This document shows positions 23,108-34,282 of a DNA stretch of 64,000 nucleotides, one piece after another. Source of the stretch: Undaria pinnatifida (lineage: Eukaryota; Sar; Phaeophyceae; Laminariales; Alariaceae). The first letter of the stretch is position 1. Each line of letters opens with the position of its first letter. The notes below the pieces were generated by a model. It was not told the DNA's origin. It was given only the letters and a program-made list of their open reading frames with translations, and made no database searches. The DNA lies in contig JABAKD010000029.1 of NCBI GenBank assembly GCA_012845835.1, positions 816,970 to 880,969 of the forward strand. The letters run 5' to 3'. Made by a program: the position numbers and the translations under genes.

Positions 23108-23566
23108 TTGACATTTCACAACAGAAATTTGGCCAAAAAACGTTACCTGGTATTTGGCAGGGGCCGTCACGACGCGAAGCGCGAACGGCCGAGGCCGCCC
23201 CCGGCAGAGTCGGGAAGGGCGAGCAAGGTGCGGCACGTTCATGAAACAGCGCGCCGAGAGGTGAACCTCAGCTCGAGCTATCTCAAAAACGGCCAAAACC
23301 TGGTCCAAAACGGACCCTACGGTTGCTCTCGCGCAACCTCCGCATTATCGTCCCCCCATACGTTTATACCACAGCGTAGCATCTGTAAAAAAATGCGCAG
23401 TGATGCTCGTAATGGCTATATCTCGTTATCAGACGTCCAGCCATCGCATGCGAGGCGGATAGCCCGACCGCGCAGCAATTTTTTCAGCCCGTCACGCCAA
23501 AAATCAGGTTCTCCTTCGTCCCAGTCAACATCGCTGTCACTGTCAAATCCACCCCCCGCTGGCTGA
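23108..23566 (+). other. Open frame inside the hAT-like element, unrecognised
   Basis: A 152-codon basic, Ser/Arg-rich frame with no family resemblance and no transposase motif. I doubt it is expressed. A shorter basic frame at 22513-22713 is equally unsupported. Confidence 0.15.
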
Positions 23567-23969
23567 CAGTTGCGGCTCTTCTTGTCCCTCTCCCGTTTGG
23601 TTGATCGGGCTACTCATTCGCAGTGCAGTTGCTTTCCCGTAGTGACGAACGGGTGTGGTACACAGCAGTTCATAGCAGGCCTTGCAGCTACTGCTTCGCC
23701 TTTGGCTACACGGTTAGTCTAGACACTACATTTGTCAGCAGATATACCGTTATCTTCTCTCTGCCGGCTCCGTCAAGAAACATCCTCCAAAACCTGGTGT
23801 AAACTCCGAAAAAAACAAACAGCACCTATTTGCATTACCGTTGTGAAAAAAATGACTGAACACAATGTGTCTGATTGGTCGAGGGTTGCCTTTCGGCCGG
23901 CTGCGTATTTTTGGAAAAACGCCTACGAAACACGCGGCGGGAACACCCCTGCCGACCTCCAGCCCCCCA

Positions 23970-24005
23970 AAGGGTTGGGGTTAGGGTTGGGGTTAGGGTT
24001 ATGGT
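23970..24005 (+). repeat. Interstitial telomere-type repeat
   Basis: Alternating GGGTTGGGGTTAGGG units within the hAT-like element. Confidence 0.65.
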
Positions 24006-24262
24006 TGAGGTCGGGTTAGGTCTGGGCCGACGTGCAACGTAGACATTGACCAAGAGGGGATGCAGTCAAATTTTTCAACGATAATGCAAATAGTGTTGTC
24101 CAGAAACACAAGTAAATCTCGTTGATTTAAATCGTCTCAACAACCGAGGTTGGCTTTTGGATATAAATCAATCTCGGCCGAGATCTCGATCAGCTTTCGA
24201 CCTGAAAAATCAAATCTCGGAGCAACGAATTTTCATGGTTGAGACGCAACACTAATCTCGAC

Positions 24263-25241
24263 GTTTTATTGCCCGAGGGGGGCACCCAAAGGGTAAATCC
24301 TACGGACAGGGTTTCGAACAGCCTTCATTGGTCTATTTTCAGTATCCCTGACGGACCGTTGCCAATATCCCTGACGAATCGGTGCGGGCTGTTCAAAAGG
24401 AAATTATACCGCTTCCAATATTACGATTGTCCCCGTTGACGATGCATTACCAGGTACCATGGCATAACTCAATCATACAATTATCCAGCCACGAAACGTG
24501 TACTATGTTTATACGCACAAGCAGTCGGCTTGTTGGCGTTTTTTTTAGATACTGAAAAGATCTCGCTTCGTCTTGGCCTAACCATAAACCCAGCTACTTT
24601 CAACCAAGCATGAACAGGCAATCACATACGTGCTATTGTACCCTTGCTACCAGGCACGTATCTATCTGGCACTGTAAAACCCGCCTGCATCGTTCATGAG
24701 GACGTGCAGACCCCGTGGCATGCGATCCAAGCATCACACGCAGTTTGCGTGCGTTTCGTCAAACCACTTCATCTCACAGCCAAGCTGTAGTTGAAATGTG
24801 TAAAAACATTTCCAGGCCTCAAGCGTAATATAATACGATGCCAAGCCGCCAGAAGTCGTCACAATCACAATAAACAGCCATCAGGCACTCCGCTTGGCAC
24901 TCGGGCTGCAACCAACTAATCGTCGGCAACTTACTTTTCCGATGCTCGACTCCGATATCGATTCGGGTGCCGACTCTGAACCACACGATCTTTCGTCGAC
25001 CGCCGCAACAAAGCATCAACTTTGCAAAGGGCAAGAGGCATGGTGACACAAGTCGGGGTGTAAAAAATAACTCCTTCGCAGCCTTGCATCGCGAGGTGTC
25101 TTCTCTACCAGGGCGCGACTAGCGATCAGGCAGAAGCAACGATTTCCCGTTTCCTTGAAAGGTTATCCCCTATCTGTTGTCGCGAAAACCAAAATAACTC
25201 CAAGACGAAGATGCGTGCAAAAATGCTACCCAGGGGATTCA
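24263..25241. other. No gene or clear repeat seen
   Basis: Short open frames only, on both strands, without splice logic or family resemblance. Confidence 0.5.
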
Positions 25242-25312
25242 CCGACATCTAGCTTTCGCGACATCTAGCTTTCGCGACATCTAGCTTTCGCGACATCTAG
25301 CTTTCGCGAGGT
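25242..25312 (+). repeat. 16-bp tandem repeat, four copies
   Basis: GACATCTAGCTTTCGC repeated four times without change. Confidence 0.95.
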
Positions 25313-25324
25313 AATAAACCCGGT

Positions 25325-25395
25325 AGCGCGCGCGATCGAAGCATCGCTCGTAACGTGCAAGTGCGACTTTCGACGAAATCTTTCATATTACAGCT
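25325..25395 (-). repeat. Foldback-family arm, inverted
   Basis: A diverged reverse-complement copy of the arm seen at 478-560 (TTTCGACGAAATC core). Confidence 0.5.
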
Positions 25396-25909
25396 CAGGT
25401 GCCTTATAAATTTGCGTATAACACGACCAGCCAGTTTTCCTGAAAAGAACAATCCCCTACCCCCTGTCGCGAGAAAGCCAAGACAAACTCCATCAATCGA
25501 CAATCCGTTGTCACGAAAAGTACAAAACAAGTCCGAGATCAACGCCAAATTACACACCGGTACGCTTGTAAAACAACAAGACCAAGTTCGAGATCCTTGT
25601 CAAAATACATATAAGTACCAGAAAAAAAAAAAAAAAACAACAACGGAACACGCGCATGGTGCTGGGTCGGTGCTATTTCCCTTTGAACTGCCGATACTGT
25701 TCTCTTTCATTGAGATATTTCATCGCCATCGCCAATACCTGCCCAGTGATCGATCAAATATTTTACCTCAAAGCTCCCATGTCTATTCAAAATGCATAAA
25801 ATAACCTATATTCAGAGCCGAGCCGAGGTGTCTTTTCGATTCGTTTAAAACGCCCATCAAAGCTGATCTGTCTCGTCATTCTTCAAAAAAATGAATCAAG
25901 ACAGGAAAT

Positions 25910-26035
25910 GTGATATTGAGAATTTCGTCGAAACTAAGCTTTGTAAGCTGCGCGTGGTACTTCGACCGAGCGTAGAACTACGGGGTGTGTGTATATATAT
26001 ATCCTCACAAAGGATACAGGCCGATGACTCCAAAT
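25910..26035 (+). repeat. Foldback-family copy
   Basis: GAATTTCGTCGAAACTAAGC through AGGATACAGGCCGATGACTCC matches the arm plus inner segment of 478-600 in the same orientation. It lies just downstream of the stop of the gene ending at 26114. Confidence 0.55.
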
Positions 26036-26113
26036 GGCAACATCCACTCACAGCTGGGGTGTATTGACGATATATAAGTAAAAAATACCTGGTAATAGCT
26101 CAACACCCAGCTC

Positions 26114-26484
26114 TCAAGCCCCAGGCTCGCCATCATCACTACTTTCATTATCGTCTTTCCCCTCGCCATCGTCCGAATCCGAGCCGTCCTCGCCAAACAC
26201 GCTCGACGCAACAACCTCCACCATGTCAAACTCCTTCTCGAAAAACGGGAACAACATGACCCACCACACCAAATCCGACACCGTCATCCCCCCGTCGTGC
26301 TTCGCGCTCTTCCCGCCAAGCCCTTCAGACTCTAGGGAACTCCTGCCCTCGTGTTGGTCTTGCCCATCGTCTTCGGAGTCTGCCGTATGCAGGCCCAGGG
26401 CTCGACCGACGGCTGCCAAAGCCGGTCCATCGACGTTACAATCGAACACGTCGTCCTGGTCGCTCGTATCGCTCGCCGACATTG
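26114..26484 (-). CDS. Exon 3 (last) of acidic-protein gene
   Basis: Acceptor CCTTGCAG before 26484, then CA completing a codon, then MSASDTSDQDDVFDCNVDGP. A conserved-looking hydrophobic block follows (TVSDLVWWVMLFPFFEKEFD, then MVEVVASSVFGED), then an acidic tail DDGEGKDDNESSDDGEPGA and TGA at 26114-26116. If this were a single-exon gene, the ATG right after the acceptor could serve as a start. Confidence 0.6.
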
Positions 26485-27446
26485 CTGCAAGGACGGTAAT
26501 GTATGTGCGCGCATGAGCCGTAAGTACATGCAGTAGATATAACATTACGTGCAGTAGGTCCGTACACACAGCAGTACGTGCGGCGCATGCGTCATTAGCT
26601 GTAGGTGCCGTATAGCAGTAGGTATAATCCGACGGTCGTATCTCGTGAACCACTGGGAATCAGGACTCGACCTGTGAAGGCACTGACCCTGACCTGCATG
26701 TACGAAAAAAAAAGTATGACATGTTAATAATTCGACTCGATCTCGACGAGATATCGGCCAAGACTCAAAAACGCCAACGTTTTAACATTTAAATTCTGAA
26801 CAAAATCGTCGTTCCCGATCAAGATTAAAAATGGCGGAGACAGCGCTGAAGACACAAGGAGAATATAAGTTTCATTGCCCAGTTCCCCACCCATCAAGAG
26901 ATATTCCCAAAACACGATTCCATATGTATAATAATCAAGGACTTACGAAAAAAAAAGAAGCGTTTCTGCGATGCCCAGCTCAATTTTGCGAGGTTCGATG
27001 TGATTTTTCAACCTCATATTCGAACCGCATGTGCAAAAAAATTCCATAACTGTCTGTCTTTTTATATTTTAGACAAGTATTGGCCGTTTTCGTTTTTTTT
27101 CGGGTGCTTGCATCGGCCATCTCTATCGGACAAAAAAAAAAAGAAAAGCAGGCACGCAGGCATTGAACTTGTTGGTGCATCATCAACACCGTGCCAAAAA
27201 ATCACATCCCAGTATATAATATTAAGCGGGGCATGGCCAATCTACCTCTCAGGCAACACCTTGGCTGTCCCAGCTCGTACAGCAGTACAAGTACCAGGTA
27301 ATAGGTACATAACTCTATTACCAGCTCTTGCTATATAGCCAAATATATGTATATATATAGATATATGTTTTCCCACACATCTACTTTCCAACTTCTGGAC
27401 AAGCCGTGGTCATACGTGTCGTCCCTTCTCCCCCCCAGTTCTTGCC
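26485..27446 (-). other. Intron 2 of the acidic-protein gene, mostly featureless
   Basis: AT-rich, with A and T runs and CAGTA-type short repeats; no exon seen. The intron continues to 27797 and includes the SINE. Confidence 0.45.
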
Positions 27447-27665
27447 TTCAATTTTATCGTGCATAGGGTTCAACAATCCCACTGCTCGTCGATTTTACAT
27501 CGAGTATTGCTAACTCACGCTCTGCTCGCGCTTTCCGCAAGTCAATTTGTGCACAAGAAAAAGTCCCCACGAATTTACACGAGTATGCACTCGGGGGGAT
27601 TCGAACTCACGAAACTGACCTGTACCAAGCTCGAGGATAACCTGATACGCCACCGGGGCGACCGG
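27447..27665 (-). mobile_element. tRNA-derived SINE, copy 1
   Basis: Read on the minus strand the element starts GGTCGCCCCGGTGGCG. It has an A-box-like TGGCGTATCAGGTTA (27638-27652) and, about 45 bp on, a B-box-like GAGTTCGAATCC (27597-27608). A unique body of about 130 bp ends near CGATAAAATTGAAGG. The same head and body occur at 31388-31611 on the other strand, which shows it is a mobile unit rather than a decayed single tRNA gene. There is no poly-A tail. Confidence 0.75.
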
Positions 27666-27797
27666 TTATATATACGTGTATTTGTCTGATTCCTATTAGT
27701 ATGTCTAAAACCGTGTGGGTGAACTTGTAGGGGTCAAAAATATGTGGGTGTGCAGTCGTACACAATACGTTGTACGGGTAAGCGCACGTTCACACAC

Positions 27798-27978
27798 CTT
27801 CCTCATCGCCCTCGTGCGAGGCCACACCCACAGGAGAAGGCATCACACACGCCGGCCCATCCCCTCTTGCGTAAACCACAGCCTGCAGAAGAACGTTCGG
27901 CTGGTCATACCCCACCCCCCCACAGATCGTGTAGGAGACCAACGTCCTAGGGTCGAAGGCCAGCCCCACCCCGTCCGT
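27798..27978 (-). CDS. Exon 2 of acidic-protein gene
   Basis: Acceptor GATGCAG before 27978, donor GAAG|GTGTGT after 27798; 181 nt, phase 0 in and phase 1 out. Encodes TDGVGLAFDPRTLVSYTICG and GYDQPNVLLQAVVYARGDGP, a mixed hydrophobic/Gly composition that looks like a folded domain. The phase fits both neighbouring exons, which is the main support. Confidence 0.55.
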
Positions 27979-28288
27979 CTGCATCACCAGGGGGGGTGCA
28001 ACGGGATCACGAGCGACTTATGAACGATTATTTAGCATACGACATGAGACAACATGAGACGACGTGAGCTGGCCGCTGCAACGAAAATAGCCCACCAGTA
28101 CTCGTAATAGTCTACAGACGCATGCAGCTTGAGATGGCTGAGCAACCCGGAAACCGGCCAGCTGATTTCGGGATATCAATCACACTCAAATAGAGCAGTC
28201 TTGCGGAAAGACGAGTACACTATTCTACCTAAGATCGCTCACCCAGCCACTTTACTCCTAATATACAAACATAAAACACCGCAGCATC

Positions 28289-28992
28289 ATCACCTCGGAG
28301 CCGTCGCCACAGCAACCAGTCTGGCCAGTCTGGCACACTTCCTCCATGCACCCTTTATTCTCTCCCCGCTCTGGTGCCTCCTCCTCCGCTTCCTCTTCCC
28401 CGTCCTCTTCTCCTCCCCCCTTCGGTCTCTTCCTTCGTGTATCCCCGCCGTTCCCCGAGCTGGCTCTCTTGCGCCCTTCCGGCGCCCCGCCCCCTCCGGC
28501 TTTCCCAGTCATACCACCGTCGCGGCTGCTACTATTCCCGGAGGAGCAGCTTCCACTCCCCTTCCGGCGATCCTTTTTGCCAACAACCACAGCACTCTTC
28601 CTCGAACCACCAACTTTGTCCTCCTCTTCTTCGTCCGATAGGTTCACCACGGTAACGCTGCTGGTTTTGCGCGGCCCGGCGACGCCGGTGATGAAAACAT
28701 CGTCGGCGTCAGAATCCTCGCCAGAGTCTGAATCTGAGCCAGAATCTGAGCTCGAAGAGTCCGGGCTTTTTGGCAGGGATTCTCTTCGGAAGCGGAACAG
28801 CAAGTATACCGGCGGTTCGCTCGGAGGCGAGGGTGCCCCTTCTGCTACCTCTGTCGCTGGTTGGGATGATGCCGCCTTGCCGGGGGGTGGAGAGGGGCTG
28901 GCAGTGCTGGTGGTGGCCGCGTTGTTCAGAGAGAATTCCACCTCTGCGTCAATAGTGGTGAAGCCGTTCAATGCCGCCACCTGAGACGACAT
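28289..28992 (-). CDS. Exon 1 of acidic-protein gene
   Basis: Starts at an ATG (28992) reading MSSQVAALNGFTTIDAEVEF. An open frame continues upstream, so a spliced-in start is also possible (AG at the CTCAG just after the ATG). It encodes PPVYLLFRFRRESLP, then a run of Ser/Asp (SSSSDSGSDSDSGEDSD), VFITGVAGPRK, and VTVVNLSDEEEED, which resembles a SUMO-interaction motif (hydrophobic core followed by acids). A Gly/Ser-rich stretch with RKRAS and RRKRPKGG, a plausible nuclear localisation signal, follows, then an acidic EEDGEEEAEEEAPE. The donor is GAG|GTGATG at 28289, phase 0; without it the frame ends at 28258. Confidence 0.55.
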
Positions 28993-29892
28993 CGGGTATG
29001 ACGACGACGCATACGGGCGTTTTTGTTGCCGGTGATACGACAATAAACCCTCAATCGACCTGGCGTCGGCGGCTGGTGTTACGTGTTTTTCACAACAATA
29101 GGAGTGTCGTCTTGCCTACCAAAAAAAGGGTAAATGGTACAAAGGGGCACAGCATATCAAACAATACCGACATTGGGAGATACCACCTTCCGCGGACGGC
29201 GAGATTCTCGAGACACAGGTGGCCGTCAACATCAACCCAGCTGCCCGGCACGACGTGTGCGCTTCGATGGAACTCTCTTCTTCGAAACAATCAACAGCAC
29301 TCTTTCGCAATCTCGTCTAGGTGTCCAACGGCATGCGCACCGACGACGTGGTAGTCTAGGTGCAGTAGGTCCTCCCGCACCACTCGCGCACGGCATACGA
29401 CCTCATGCACTGTATATGCATACCGTGTACGCCACAATCCTCGCGTGGCGTCGTAAGTACGGTCTTCGCGTACGGTGTACTTAAGAGCAGCTTCAGAGTA
29501 TACGTATGCCAAGTACACGAAATACCACAACAACCACAAGCTAGAGTCGTCGCCTGTCGGCCATCTTTGTGGGCCAGAACGGGGTACACCATATCGCAAC
29601 GAGACACCAGGGTTCAAGTGGTGACAAAAACGGAGATATCCCAAACTTAGTAGAACCGACGGGGAAAAGCAACTGACACGGGACATCTGCTCCCACCCCG
29701 CTTTTGATCACTCTCGTTGACCCGTTACGAATATCAACCACGAACTTAAAAACAAGTAGAACACGTTCAGTGATTGAAAGGGGTCAATGCATTTCCTCCG
29801 ACGCTCAAGATTTGGATTTGGAGTCGGTACGGCGGAGCATGTAGATGCTCCCGTCGGCGGAAATCAGAGTTCCATTTTGGTGAATATTGCAG

Positions 29893-30150
29893 GTGCACCC
29901 CTTTCAGTCCTTTATCGATCCTGTGGGGGGTTGTACCCCTTTCAGTCTTTTATCGATCCTGTGGGGGGTCGTACCCCTTTCAGCCTTTTATCGATACTGC
30001 TGTGGGGGGTTGTACCCCACTCAGTATTTTATCGATACTGTTGGGGGTTGTACCCCTTTCAGTCTTTTATCGATACTGTGGGGGGGTTGTACCCCTTCAA
30101 GTCTTTTATCGATACTTTGGGGGGTTGTACCCCTTTTCGTCTATTTTTAG
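29893..30150 (+). repeat. 38-bp minisatellite, about seven copies
   Basis: Units of GGGGGTTGTACCCCTTTCAG + TCTTTTATCGATACTGT with small changes. It lies immediately downstream of the stop codon at 30161-30163 of a minus-strand gene, so it probably falls in that gene's 3' untranslated region or just past it. Confidence 0.92.
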
Positions 30151-30160
30151 TGTTTATAAT

Positions 30161-30410
30161 TTAGAAATTCTGTGTAATTTTGTTGACGGCGCGCACCTTA
30201 TCCAGGCGTGTAACCTTCATGCTCGAAAGCATGCGCTTTACGTTGTCAGGCAGAACCAGTGTCTGCCCCTCCTTGTCTTGTCCTGCCCCACCGCCACCAC
30301 CCCCGTCTTGTTTGGCATCTTCTGCCCCATCATCTTCCTCATCACCGTCGCTCTCCTGTTCAGCGCTAGGTTCTGAGAACAAACCGAATCGATCCGCCTC
30401 GTGGAGAGCT
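30161..30410 (-). CDS. Last exon of an unrecognised gene (minus strand)
   Basis: Acceptor CTGTTCCTTGGCAG precedes 30410; the first base completes a split codon. The exon encodes ALHEADRFGLFSEPSAEQES, an acidic Gly-rich stretch, then the well-formed helical-looking LVLPDNVKRMLSSMKVTRLD and KVRAVNKITQNF, ending in TAA at 30161-30163. It pairs in phase (2) with the exon at 30519-30658. The family was not recognised. The C-terminal 35 residues look like a conserved motif and would be the part to search. Confidence 0.6.
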
Positions 30411-30518
30411 CTGCCAAGGAACAGAAATGAGGAAATTGAGACAAGCGATTCACAACAACAAACACATACATACAGTAGGCAGTTAAAACAGCAGTGCCGT
30501 CATGCTTGATACGCTTAC

Positions 30519-30658
30519 GAAGTAGTAGCAGCAGCATCATCAGCAGCAGCAGCAATACTAGTGGTAGTGTTATTAGGTGTCTGCACTCGCGCAAACTCAA
30601 ACTCGCCTCCGATAGACACCCGGAGAACCCGTCGCCGGGGGGCACACAGTTCATTTTT
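30519..30658 (-). CDS. Penultimate exon of the same gene
   Basis: A long T-rich tract ending in GCGAG precedes 30658; the donor is TTC|GTAAGCG at 30519. 140 nt, phase 0 in, 2 out. Encodes KNELCAPRRRVLRVSIGGEF and EFARVQTPNN, then a run of Ala/Asp/Thr from a CAG/CAT-type triplet repeat. Upstream exons were not identified with certainty; the 5' end may be the exon at 34466-34599. Confidence 0.5.
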
Positions 30659-30903
30659 CTCGCAAAACAAAAAAAAAACACACACACACAGTTTGATCAT
30701 GTTAAGAAATAAGATTCGACCACCACCTCCATCCTGGCGCCACAAGACCTCCCGAGACCGCGCGGCACCTATATTGCACATCTCATAAAATATCCCGAAA
30801 AAAACGATTTCGGGACTCAGCCGACAGGCTGGAACCACACCTGCTTTCCTTCAGGAATTTCCATAATTCCGCAACACGCACTGCTGTAGGTTTGAACCAA
30901 CAA

Positions 30904-31180
30904 CAAAAAAAGTTGCAGGGTACTTTCATGTGCCTTGGTTCCTTTACTATTGATAGAGCTCACCAAAACAGCACAATTTGATGTCGATTTAGGGACGCGA
31001 CCACGGCGCCCGAAGTTAGACTTGTGCTTGCAGGCATGTGACAAGAAAAAAAAAAAATGTAGGGTGTAATCATGTTCCTTGGTGCCTTCACTAGAGCTCA
31101 CCAAACGACAGAATCTCATATCGATTTAGGGACGCGACCACGGCGCTGAAAGCTAGATTTGTGCTTCCAGGATTGTGTTG
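30904..31180 (+). repeat. Tandem duplication, unit about 140 bp
   Basis: Two copies share GAGCTCACCAAA, TCGATTTAGGGACGCGACCA + CGGCGC and GATTTGTGCTTCCAGG-type blocks. Confidence 0.85.
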
Positions 31181-31387
31181 TACACGGTTTTTTTTCTACA
31201 AAATTGAACCTTCAACGTGTTTTTGGTCCTCGACAGTTTGCGCCTGGCGTGCGTGCAATCAGTCAGCCAGCACGATATTTTATTGCGGAAAATCGAATGT
31301 CACGCGAGTGGTCATGACCCTTAACGTCCATGAAATCAAGAGAAATCTGGCAGTGTGGAGGGAAGGAAACAGGGAACACTATCGTAG

Positions 31388-31611
31388 CCGGTCGCTCCCG
31401 TGCCGTATCAAGTTATCCTCGAGCCTGGTACGGTATAGGTCAGCTTCGTGAGTTGGAGTCCCCCCGAGTGCATACTTGTATAAGTTCGTAGGGAATTGTT
31501 CTTGTGCAAAAATTGACTTGCGGAAAAAGCGAGAGCGTGAGTTAGCAACAATTAATGAAACATCGACAAGCAGTGGGATTGCTGAACCCTATGCGCGACA
31601 AAAATTGAAGA
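31388..31611 (+). mobile_element. tRNA-derived SINE, copy 2
   Basis: Plus-strand copy of the element at 27447-27665. It shares CGTATCAAGTTATCCTCGAG, the A-box position at 31401-31415, the more diverged B-box GTGAGTTGGAGTCC (31448-31461), CCCCGAGTGCATAC and the body to GCGACAAAAATTGAAG. Identity is about 80% by eye. Confidence 0.75.
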
Positions 31612-34282
31612 TAAGAAACAGGGGGGAGAAGGGACGACACCTGTGACCACGGCTTGTGCAGAAGCTGGAAAGTACAACTGTGAAAAAAAAAGAAAAAAAA
31701 AAATACCCTGCATAACTTACGAGAACGTAAGAGGGGTGATGCAGGCGACGAAACCGGTACATGAAAGTGATCCGAAATATCTTCAACCGTTCGACCGATG
31801 TCCCCACGTCAGCATTCCTTGTCCAACGTTGCAGACGCGGACATTTGTATAGGCCCTGTTCCTTACTTTCTCTCGTGTCTTTCGGCAAATGGCCCGACCG
31901 ACCGTCCCTTCTGCCCAGCATTCCAGGCCCTACTTTTTTTTGGCCTTCACAGCGTGACACGTGCTCCTTCTTCCCTTCTGACGTTGTTTCCGTGTCTATA
32001 CCCATACCTAGATCTTGTATGCCTTCGCATCCCTGCGCACAGATAGTGGCCTCACCCTTCGTGCTTTCCTATTGACAGGCCGATTGCTACTGGCAACATC
32101 GAAGTCTCACGATTGTGAGCTCCATCACCGGGCTGTATCTCTTGCAACGAGGCGTAGGCGTCTAAGCCTCATCGCGAGGTGTGGGGGAATCTATAGCCTC
32201 ATTTCATTGGTTTCAAATGGCCGAATATTCGATCCCCTTTCCAATATTGGATGTTTTGATGATATCCTTTGATTGCCATGTGATCTGCACCTACGGCTAT
32301 TCAGGGTGGCCCAATGTTATGGAGTGCTCTCCGTAGGTGGATAGTCTACAGATTCGATGCGATTCCATATGAAACCATGTCAGGGTTGGGGCGAAACCAG
32401 GTGATACTAAAAGTACTTGCCACGGTCGCATCAAGGCCATCATACATGGGCGATACCGTAAGTAACGGTGATGGCCCCGGCAGGACACCCCTCATAGGTC
32501 ACTGCTATGCTATGCTCTGCCGGTCCTATAGCGTTCCTTTAGAGCAATGTCAGCCTTGTGTCTAGGCAGCGAGCCTGAGGGAAAATGAATCAAGACGCCG
32601 GAACCCCACGAAGGGAACGCCTCCCAACATCGACAACCCTTCCTCTCCGTTGGGGACCTCTTCACAGCAACCGCCCAGGGGCCGATCCGGCAAGCCATTT
32701 GGGTGTGGGAAGTGGACGTATTTCCGAAGCAGGCAGAGGGGTGCTTTGCACATGTAGCAAACTTAATCTCTGGGATGGGTAAGTAAGTGCATGTTTTGCA
32801 CAACAACAGCAAACAGCAGTGCTTCTGTCGGCGGTGATTGCTCTGTAGGTGATGCTGGGTTGCGACTAGTTGCGACATAACCAACAGCTGCTGCTGCCTT
32901 TTCTGTGGCTGCGTGCGTGTGAGAGGCGACAGGTGTGTAGGGGGGAGGGGGTTCTTCCGTATCGCCCCGCGTGGTAGAGGTGTGTGCATTTTTCTTGTTT
33001 TTTCGTGTCGCCCCGGGGGGGCAAACGAGCCGAAATGTGAACGTTCCTCAAAAACCGCCCCGGTTTAACGCCTTTGCAACTGGAAACCCTTTTGGGGGAC
33101 ACATTTACTTGAATTTAGTACAGGGGGGGGATTTTGGGACTCTAAAGGGGTTAAATAACAAACACTAAATGCCCCGGAGCGTGTGTATAAACATGAAATC
33201 ACAGCGCCCCAGGGGGCGTTTACCCGCTTTACTACGGTGCTCGTAGAATGCCTGCACCTGGTACACGATTTTATGCGCTCTTACCCTCAACGTGAAGGTA
33301 AAACATTTGCCCGTGACATGTTCACAGTTATGGTTTGATTTGATCAAGCATTTCATGCGCCCACTACAGACTGGTATATACCAGGTACGTTTTTTTGTTT
33401 TTGGGTCTGTGTGCTCATCATCACATCGGTGTTTTATCTTCGTGCATATTTTTTCTTTCTCTTTCTCCCGCCCTAGACGTAACTCAGATGCGGGGTCGCT
33501 AAGCAGGCCCTTCCCCCCCCTCCCGCCGACGGTGTAATGCGTGCCTCCACTTTTATCGCAACAAGACTTCCGCCGGTTCTCCCCTCGTCGACTCGCATCG
33601 AGTTGGTACCTACTTCTACCCGGGTATGATTTGAATACAGCAGTACCAAGTATACCAGGTACAAAATAGCGTTTGACTGCTGTTGTTCACGTACTGCTGT
33701 TTTGTCGCTTGTTTGCGTGCATTGTTCGGCAAGCAACAGGCTGACCACCAGCATACCTCTGGCGTGTAAAAGGAATCCCTGCACCGCCATCCTACACTGA
33801 TACCTCAAGACTTGATCGGGCGGTAGGGGTAGCGCCAAGCTACGATAATGCCCCCGCCATGCATGTGCTATGTGTCATCGGTGATATTTTATGAATAGGT
33901 ACCAGGTTCGCGTCCGAGTGCCGAGTCAAAACTGAATCTTAATCTTTGGTTACTTGAACGAAACGCTGCTGATTAAATTGTCAACAGTGGTAGAGTAATA
34001 TAATAGCAAAGCCGCGTCCCGTGGACGCTGCGTTGGGTTTGCAAAAGGCCAGCGTGGAACTCGCGAGATGAAGACGCATCAACCCCCCAGAGAGGGCCAA
34101 GCCACACCGCAGCAAGGGGGCAAATAACAGCCAACCAACCAGCCATGGCTCGCAGCTGCTGTAGTACCATGGTACCCGGGAGTAGGTGGGGTATGCTCAG
34201 GGTTCATGTCGCTTGCAGCTGATCTTTCTTCCGCTCACTGCCCTGCCCGGCCACAGGCCTTTCCTCTTTGTATTGTCATTTT
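31612..34282. other. Probable intron and intergenic sequence; no exon supported
   Basis: If the exons at 34466-34599 and 30519-30658 belong together, this is their intron region. The minus-strand frame near 32560-32770, after a CCCATCCCAG acceptor-like site, is the best exon candidate, but its frame is ambiguous. A T-rich tract and CTAG acceptor near 33450-33475 on the plus strand lead nowhere clear. Confidence 0.35.

Larger units (their letters stand above)
21891..24254. mobile_element. hAT-like TIR element, non-autonomous
   Basis: Left end TAGGGTTGCGTTTCAAC and right end (reverse complement) TAGTGTTGCGTCTCAAC are matching termini. ATCTCGAC lies directly right of the element (24255-24262) and again 6 bp left of it (21877-21884), which fits an 8-bp duplication apart from the 6-bp offset. 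Both ends carry subterminal palindromes built from GTTGATTTAAATCAA and GATCTCGATC (21940-22050, 24115-24215). The 2.36-kb interior has no recognisable transposase. Confidence 0.5.
26114..28992 (-). other. Gene model: three-exon gene for an acidic, Ser-rich protein
   Basis: Three minus-strand exons (28289-28992, 27798-27978, 26114-26484) join with matching phases (0, then 1) and good GT/AG borders, giving about 420 residues. The product has a Pro/Ser linker, acidic Ser/Asp runs, a basic KR stretch, a central folded-looking segment and an acidic C-terminus. I do not recognise the family. The charge pattern suggests a nuclear protein. A SINE sits just right of intron 2 sequence at 27447-27665. 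Confidence 0.6.

Noticed and set aside
23835-24053. Telomere end or chromosome terminus from TTAGGG-like repeats
   Set aside because: Only a few degenerate units, with ordinary sequence and genes on both sides.
25621-25640. Poly-A run as a retrotransposon tail
   Set aside because: No LINE or SINE body precedes it on either strand.
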